From contig JANYKK010000146.1 of NCBI GenBank assembly GCA_025361585.1, positions 1-40,722 of the forward strand: a stretch of 40,722 bases of DNA, given 5' to 3'. Numbering within the stretch: position 1 is the first letter of the stretch; each line of letters begins with the position of its first letter. Both the position numbers and the translations under genes were made by a program. A model generated the notes under the pieces. That model did not search any database and had not been told where the DNA came from. It was given only the letters and a program-made list of their open reading frames with translations. This stretch comes from Methylobacter sp. GTDB lineage: Bacteria > Pseudomonadota > Gammaproteobacteria > Methylococcales > Methylomonadaceae. Shown one piece after another: positions 37,047 through 40,722 of this stretch.

Positions 37047-38915
37047 CTACTTCTTGTAGGCTTTGAGGACGCCCCAGTTCTTTCCGCTCTTACCATCGGA
37101 CAGTAGGGGGACATCTAGCGGCACAGATTCCATAGCAGCACGAAGGATCTCCATCTCTTCTGCAACGTGCTCCTTGGGGCAACTAATGTTGATTTCATCG
37201 TGGACAGTAATGAGGAATCGCCCGTGTTTCTTCGTTCGATTGTAGTTGATGAGAGCCTGTTTCGTGACATCTGCCGCGCTACCTTGAATTAAGTAGTTCA
37301 GCAGTTTGTATTCGAAGTGGACCATCTTACCACCGATAAGCATGGGCGGCTCGGTGAAGTAAGCTCGTCCACCCCAGGTGCAAATGAAGTCTCCCGTGGA
37401 GCCGACTTGCTTCACCAACCTTTCTAGCGCAGCTAAGCCGGGAATGGCTTTTCGCTGAGCGTTCTTGACCGTCCTGGCCTCTTCCACAGTAGCGTGGATG
37501 CCGATCGCCAGTTTGGCCAGCCCCATACCATAGATCATACCGAAGTTCAGAATCTTAACTGCGCGGCGCTCTAGTTCCAGCCCACAGATACGCTTAATCT
37601 CGGACTGGACGAAAGTATGAACATCAAGCGTCGCGTCCGCATTATAGGCAGCACATAGAGAAGCATCCTCAAAGTGCGCCAGGATTCTAAGTTCTTGCTG
37701 GTTGTAATCACGATGCAGCAGGACCTCACCTTTATCAGGAAGGATATACCGCCGCATATTCGGTAACTCCGGCACACCGAGAAATTCAGGATGCACGTAT
37801 CCGTCATCCTTACCTTCAAATGATTTAGGGATATTCTGGAAATTCGGATTAGAGGACATGCGGCCAGTTCTCGCACCCTTGCTATCCTTGCCGCTACCCA
37901 TCTGGCGAACTTGGTTCCAGTTGGTGAAAATCCGCCCATTGTTCTTCTCCGCCATAGCCAACCAAGGACGAATAAAGGTGGACAAACAAGTTCCAAGTCG
38001 GTTTCGGTAGCCAAGCGCCTGGGCGACAGATTGATCATCAAACATGTCGGGTGTGAGGTTAGTCTTAGAAACACTGTCGCGACCCTTGGGAGTCTGCGCA
38101 AAGTTCTTCACCACACCACTTTCTTTGAGCGCACGAGCGAGTTCTGGATCTGAGTCAATGTTGAGTTCAGAGACTCCGAGTCGTTCGCGTAAGTAAGCAT
38201 CGCATTTAGCACCCGCTTCCTCATATCGCTTGAGATCCAGCCGGAGTTCCTTAAGATCAGCGCAAACGCCTCTTCGTTCGTTCGCCATAAGTAGCGGAAG
38301 TAACTCCCGTTCCCGGTCGTATGCCGGGATCATTTTGCGCTCATCTATTTCCGCCCATAACCTATCGAAGAGCAGACGCGTTCGCACAACATCACCAATG
38401 GCGTATTCGCCCACCAATTTTCCAGGAGCTAGCGAGATCCACGCGCCCCAAGTCTTTTCTGTCAACTTGGTATCGGCAGGGAGCAGGTGCCTATTGGCGA
38501 AAATGTAGTCCTTGACTGCGTCTCGCTCAATAGGCGGCATTCCCAATAGGGCTTCGGCCGCAGGCTTCAACGCTAGGGTGGCGGCGTGGGGATCCCTCAG
38601 AAATAGCAGGAACAGCGTATCGTGAACGCGTTCCCAGGCAATTTCACCACAGCCCATGTGAGTTTGCGCGACATCCACATCAAACTTCGCGTTGTGGAAA
38701 AGTAGTGGAGCCTCGCCCTGCCACGCAGTAAGAAGAATTTCCCGTGCCTCAGCCTCCGTGCAGTTATTACCCTCTGGGTGACCGAAAGCATAGTATCGGG
38801 CCTTCTTTGCAGTTGGGGCCAGAATACTGAAGCCCACAGGTTTTGGAGGATACGCAGGTCTCGCTTCAATGGCCTCTGTTTCAAAGTCAATTGTTATTGG
38901 CTTGGGAATCTTCAC
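37047..38915 (-). CDS. DNA polymerase, family A
   Basis: A 622-residue replicative polymerase. The 3'-5' exonuclease domain shows D-F-E-T-E (Asp10, Glu12), F-H-N-A-K-F-D near 100, and Y-A-I-G-D near 170. In the polymerase domain motif A is H-R-D-Y-N-Q-Q-E-L-R near 400 (canonical D-Y-S-Q-I-E-L-R), motif B is R-R-A-V-K-I-L-N-F-G-M-I-Y-G near 450 with Phe in the position that favours deoxy over dideoxy nucleotides, and motif C is V-H-D-E near 570. Length fits exonuclease plus polymerase without a 5' nuclease. The start is GTG with AAGGGAG upstream, overlapping the previous stop. Confidence 0.95.
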   Translation of the reverse strand: MKIPKPITIDFETEAIEARPAYPPKPVGFSILAPTAKKARYYAFGHPEGNNCTEAEAREILLTAWQGEAPLLFHNAKFDVDVAQTHMGCGEIAWERVHDTLFLLFLRDPHAATLALKPAAEALLGMPPIERDAVKDYIFANRHLLPADTKLTEKTWGAWISLAPGKLVGEYAIGDVVRTRLLFDRLWAEIDERKMIPAYDRERELLPLLMANERRGVCADLKELRLDLKRYEEAGAKCDAYLRERLGVSELNIDSDPELARALKESGVVKNFAQTPKGRDSVSKTNLTPDMFDDQSVAQALGYRNRLGTCLSTFIRPWLAMAEKNNGRIFTNWNQVRQMGSGKDSKGARTGRMSSNPNFQNIPKSFEGKDDGYVHPEFLGVPELPNMRRYILPDKGEVLLHRDYNQQELRILAHFEDASLCAAYNADATLDVHTFVQSEIKRICGLELERRAVKILNFGMIYGMGLAKLAIGIHATVEEARTVKNAQRKAIPGLAALERLVKQVGSTGDFICTWGGRAYFTEPPMLIGGKMVHFEYKLLNYLIQGSAADVTKQALINYNRTKKHGRFLITVHDEINISCPKEHVAEEMEILRAAMESVPLDVPLLSDGKSGKNWGVLKAYKK

Positions 38916-39112
38916 AGCGCTCCCTTCAAGTATTCTTTGAGTTCGCGATTTTCGCGCAGTTTGTTTGCTCGGCCGAACAAACGCTGAATGAACAAACGCC
39001 GGTGCTGCCCCTTAACCTCAATTTCTAGCAGGCGCCAAAGTTCAGCTTCTGCCAAAGAGAGAATACAGGCATCCAGTGTTCGCCAAGAATGCAGTGCGTC
39101 AGAATTGGGCAT
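38912..39112 (-). CDS. Small helical protein preceding DNA polymerase
   Basis: A 66-residue product: a helix with E-A-E-L-W-R-L-L-E-I-E, then Q-H-R-R-L-F-I-Q-R-L-F-G-R-A-N-K-L-R. Small proteins of this pattern (E-x-E-L-x-x-L-L, R-x-x-F-I-x-R-L) often lie before family A polymerases in phages, with unknown function. The ATG has only a weak site (GGTGG). Its stop overlaps the GTG of the polymerase. Confidence 0.7.
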   Translation of the reverse strand: MPNSDALHSWRTLDACILSLAEAELWRLLEIEVKGQHRRLFIQRLFGRANKLRENRELKEYLKGAL

Positions 39113-39178
39113 TTTACCACCAAAGAAATGACCCTGGCGAGCTCTATACGGTTCCAGAACCCGCCAGGGCGTGTTAGC

Positions 39179-39940
39179 CTACCGCTTGCCCTTCACCTTG
39201 CTTGCAGATGCCGTGGGGGCAGGCGCAGAGACCTCTTCCGGTGCCGTGTAGGCATAGGGCACCTGCAGCTCGTCCTGGATCGTTTCCATTCGCCGTTCGA
39301 GAGCCGCAAGCTGTTCCCCATCTTCAATCTTGCTGACGTAGCCAAAGTCAACCTCCACCTGCTTCTTCAGGTGCGCAGCGCAGGTCAGGAAACTAATCAC
39401 AGCCCAAAGAGGGCGATGTATAGAATCTGAAACTCGCTTCGTGTGGGAAGCAAAGTTTACGACGCTGGTGGGAGGAATTTTCGCGAAGGCCAGTTCGGCT
39501 GCGACGACATCATCCAGCTGATCAGCAGGAATTACGGCGATGCGCCGAATATTTCGGCACTTCTTCCCCTTCTTGTTGTCAGCAGACTTATACTGATTCC
39601 ACTTACAGGTCGCGCACTTGTCGTGCTGAGGTTCGGCGCTGTCCGGATGCGGTCGCATGTCCTTACCATCTTCGCTAAAAGCGAAGCAGACAGGGCTGAT
39701 CGGGTTATCCGCATCAAAGGGCTGGTTGTAGTAGCAATTCTCGTGAACATCACCAAGAACCACAATTTCGGTCTTCCCGCCAGGGATGGCGTTGCCCCCA
39801 AAAGACAGGATGCCAGACTTGAAGCTGAAGAAGCTGCCTCCGCTAGTTTCCTTGGCTGAAGCCTGTGTGGCGAACTGCGCCAGCTTCTCGTCCCACTTGT
39901 TGACCGGCTGAGCCGGAGCCTTGCTGATGGTCTTTGCCAT
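39179..39940 (-). CDS. Putative single-stranded DNA-binding protein
   Basis: A 253-residue product. It contains F-F-S-F-K-S-G-I-L-S-F-G-G near 35-48, V-V-L-G-D-V-H-E-N-C-Y-Y-N near 61-73, and a cysteine pattern C-A-T-C-K-W-N-Q-Y and G-K-K-C-R-N near 110-130, followed by R-R-I-A-V-I. This form (C-x-x-C-x-x-N-x-x-x-S then G-K-x-C-x-N-x-R-R) is typical of a phage protein encoded with DNA polymerase and thought to bind ssDNA. The C-terminus is Ala/Pro/Lys-rich. The ATG at 39940 is chosen because GGAGG stands 5 bases ahead; an ATG four codons earlier overlaps that site. Confidence 0.68.
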   Translation of the reverse strand: MAKTISKAPAQPVNKWDEKLAQFATQASAKETSGGSFFSFKSGILSFGGNAIPGGKTEIVVLGDVHENCYYNQPFDADNPISPVCFAFSEDGKDMRPHPDSAEPQHDKCATCKWNQYKSADNKKGKKCRNIRRIAVIPADQLDDVVAAELAFAKIPPTSVVNFASHTKRVSDSIHRPLWAVISFLTCAAHLKKQVEVDFGYVSKIEDGEQLAALERRMETIQDELQVPYAYTAPEEVSAPAPTASASKVKGKR

Positions 39941-40130
39941 CGGAACCTCCATGTGAACGCCCAGAATCTGCTGGGTCAGCTAAAGTCTTGGCTCTACGGT
40001 GACTAGCCCCTTATGGGCGATAGAAGCATTACATACGCCCCGCAGATTCCCTGCTTCAGATGTAGCTTGCACGCCAGGAGAGTAGATCAGCAAACCCTAA
40101 ACCCGTCCTAGTGCTACACCGCCAAGATTA
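39941..40130. other. 190-bp intergenic region with small hairpins
   Basis: No gene is seen. CCCAG and CTGGG (39960-39975) and GCCC/GGGC (near 40003-40015) form short hairpins upstream of the ssDNA-binding gene. They are weak as terminators and might be leader structures. I found no clear -35/-10 pair. Confidence 0.4.
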
Positions 40131-40538
40131 CTATACCTTCGTGACAGAAATGGTGTAGATTTTCACACGCTTGATACCAGGAATTTCCTTGCCAGCTTCC
40201 CAACGGGCGCGGACAGCAGGAGCAGAAATGCGGCGCTGGAGCAGATCCCATGACTTAGTCTTGGAAATCCACTTATAGGTGGCATCCCAGTCCTCAGCTT
40301 GGGGCTCTTCCTTCTCTACTAGCGATGCGTGGGCTGACCGTCCGGTCGCACCTGTCACGGTGGCGCCTTCAACAGTAAACTCGTCAATGAAAGCCTGCCG
40401 CATGGCAGATTCACGCGATGCCAGTTCGTCTACCTGCTTCTGCAGTTCAAGACGCGCAATTCGCGTGGCCTGGAGTAGATCGGCTCGTGTTCCCAGGTCT
40501 GTCGGAACTTTGAACTCTAACGTATTTGCTTTCGGCAC
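40131..40538 (-). CDS. Conserved phage hypothetical protein, first gene of the polymerase arm
   Basis: A 135-residue product. The N-terminal half is helical (L-Q-K-Q-V-D-E-L), and the second half reads S-W-D-L-L-Q-R-R-I-S-A-P-A-V-R-A-R-W-E-A-G-K-E-I-P-G with I-Y-T-I-S-V-T-K-V at the end. I have seen this form near ssDNA-binding and polymerase genes in other phages but know no function. The start is GTG with AAGGAGGCC ahead. The strong promoter spanning the circle junction lies 37 bases upstream. Confidence 0.72.
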   Translation of the reverse strand: MPKANTLEFKVPTDLGTRADLLQATRIARLELQKQVDELASRESAMRQAFIDEFTVEGATVTGATGRSAHASLVEKEEPQAEDWDATYKWISKTKSWDLLQRRISAPAVRARWEAGKEIPGIKRVKIYTISVTKV

Positions 40539-40574
40539 GAAGGCCTCCTTGTTTGGGCGCAGTGCCCGTATTTA

Positions 40575-40603
40575 ATTGTAAGCTCTTAGTTACTCATCTG
40601 CAA
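40575..40603 (-). promoter_or_regulatory. Strong leftward sigma-70-type promoter at the circle junction
   Basis: Leftward: TTGCAG at 40603-40598, a 17-base spacer and TACAAT at 40580-40575 (5 of 6). Just upstream is ATTACTTGCA, shared with the promoter at 7224-7252. It drives the ssDNA-binding/polymerase operon. The -35 lies in the 141-bp repeat, so the left copy at 17-22 is only a fragment; the promoter is intact only across the closed junction or at this end. Confidence 0.75.
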
Positions 40604-40722
40604 GTAATACTTTGCTCACTTGATAAGGCCCATATGGGGAGCAGAATACTTGTCGGTCCGCTTGATAGCACATTCACCGTAGATGGCTACAGGCTTTCCG
40701 GCCCCATCCTCGTAACGAATGA
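40582..40722. repeat. Right copy of 141-bp exact terminal direct repeat
   Basis: Identical to bases 1-141. It contains the 3' part of the lipoprotein gene again. See the left copy for why this is probably an assembly overlap of a circular map. Confidence 0.97.
40616..40722 (-). CDS. Partial second copy of the small lipoprotein gene (cut by window end)
   Basis: This is the duplicate of bases 35-141: the last 35 codons or so and the stop of the lipoprotein gene, without its start. It is a product of the terminal repeat, not an independent gene. Confidence 0.9.
   Translation of the reverse strand, partial: IRYEDGAGKPVAIYGECAIKRTDKYSAPHMGLIK

Noticed and set aside
39960-40015. A tRNA or small structured RNA upstream of the ssDNA-binding gene
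   Set aside because: Only short 4-5 pair hairpins are present; no larger conserved structure can be drawn.
40582-40722. The repeat as T7-like direct terminal repeat
   Set aside because: Possible, but the exact length 141 equals an assembler k-mer and the borders fall in a gene and a promoter spacer; no feature of a processing site is visible.
1-40722. CRISPR array, tRNA genes, integrase or attachment site
   Set aside because: Looked for by eye; no regular repeat-spacer pattern, no cloverleaf with a TTCGA arm, and no recombinase motif were found.

Overview
The window is a complete or near-complete genome of a short-tailed (podovirus-type) bacteriophage, about 40.58 kb. The first 141 bases recur exactly as the last 141 bases, so the contig closes into a circle. 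Terminase, portal, scaffold and coat protein, two P22-type tail-neck proteins (gp4-like and gp10-like), ejection proteins and fibres place it among phages with a P22-like virion. Its replication set resembles many lytic environmental phages: family A DNA polymerase, TOPRIM/D5 primase-helicase, ATP-dependent ligase, Cas4/RecB-like nuclease, VRR-NUC nuclease and SNF2-type helicase. I see no integrase, excisionase, phage RNA polymerase or tRNA. Shine-Dalgarno sites are strong (AGGAG/GGAGG) and several promoter candidates look like bacterial sigma-70 promoters, so the host is probably a proteobacterium, but the sequence does not fix it.

The layout is two arms leaving one non-coding hub at about 7756-8671. 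Rightwards on the + strand (8672-29633) runs the late arm: small and large terminase, portal, scaffold, coat, head/neck genes, tail fibres, a SET-domain protein, three ejection-type proteins, a glycine-rich fibre and small membrane (lysis-type) proteins ending with a 3-TM holin. Leftwards on the - strand runs everything else. From 7755 down to base 35 come a row of small accessory genes, primase-helicase, a mini DnaJ, an HTH protein, DNA ligase and a lipoprotein. Across the circle junction the same strand continues from 40538 down to 29623: a hypothetical protein, a putative ssDNA-binding protein, DNA polymerase, a PP2C phosphatase, nucleases, helicase and a nucleotide/DNA-modification operon. 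The arms converge at 29623-29633, where the two last genes overlap by 11 bases at their 3' ends.

The most interesting content is: (1) a five-gene overlapping operon (29623-33120) with a thymidylate-synthase homologue, an alpha-glutamyl/putrescinyl-thymine pyrophosphorylase-like protein, a glycosyltransferase-like protein and an HD nucleotidase, which together suggest hypermodified thymine in virion DNA; (2) a fusion of a SET methyltransferase domain with a degenerate cupin-like phage domain inside the structural operon; (3) a complete PP2C-type phosphatase beside the DNA polymerase; (4) a 0.9 kb non-coding hub carrying iterated ACTGTAAA and GCTGCAA motifs and an AT-rich core, a candidate replication origin; (5) related promoter candidates on the leftward arm, two sharing the palindrome ACCTTAAGGT; (6) a reading-frame overlap of about 257 bases between VRR-NUC nuclease and helicase; (7) two composite genes where a stop codon seems to have been lost ahead of an intact downstream ribosome binding site. 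No endolysin could be recognised.

Starts were chosen by eye from ribosome binding sites and gene overlaps. Family calls rest on motifs remembered from known families; no database search was possible.
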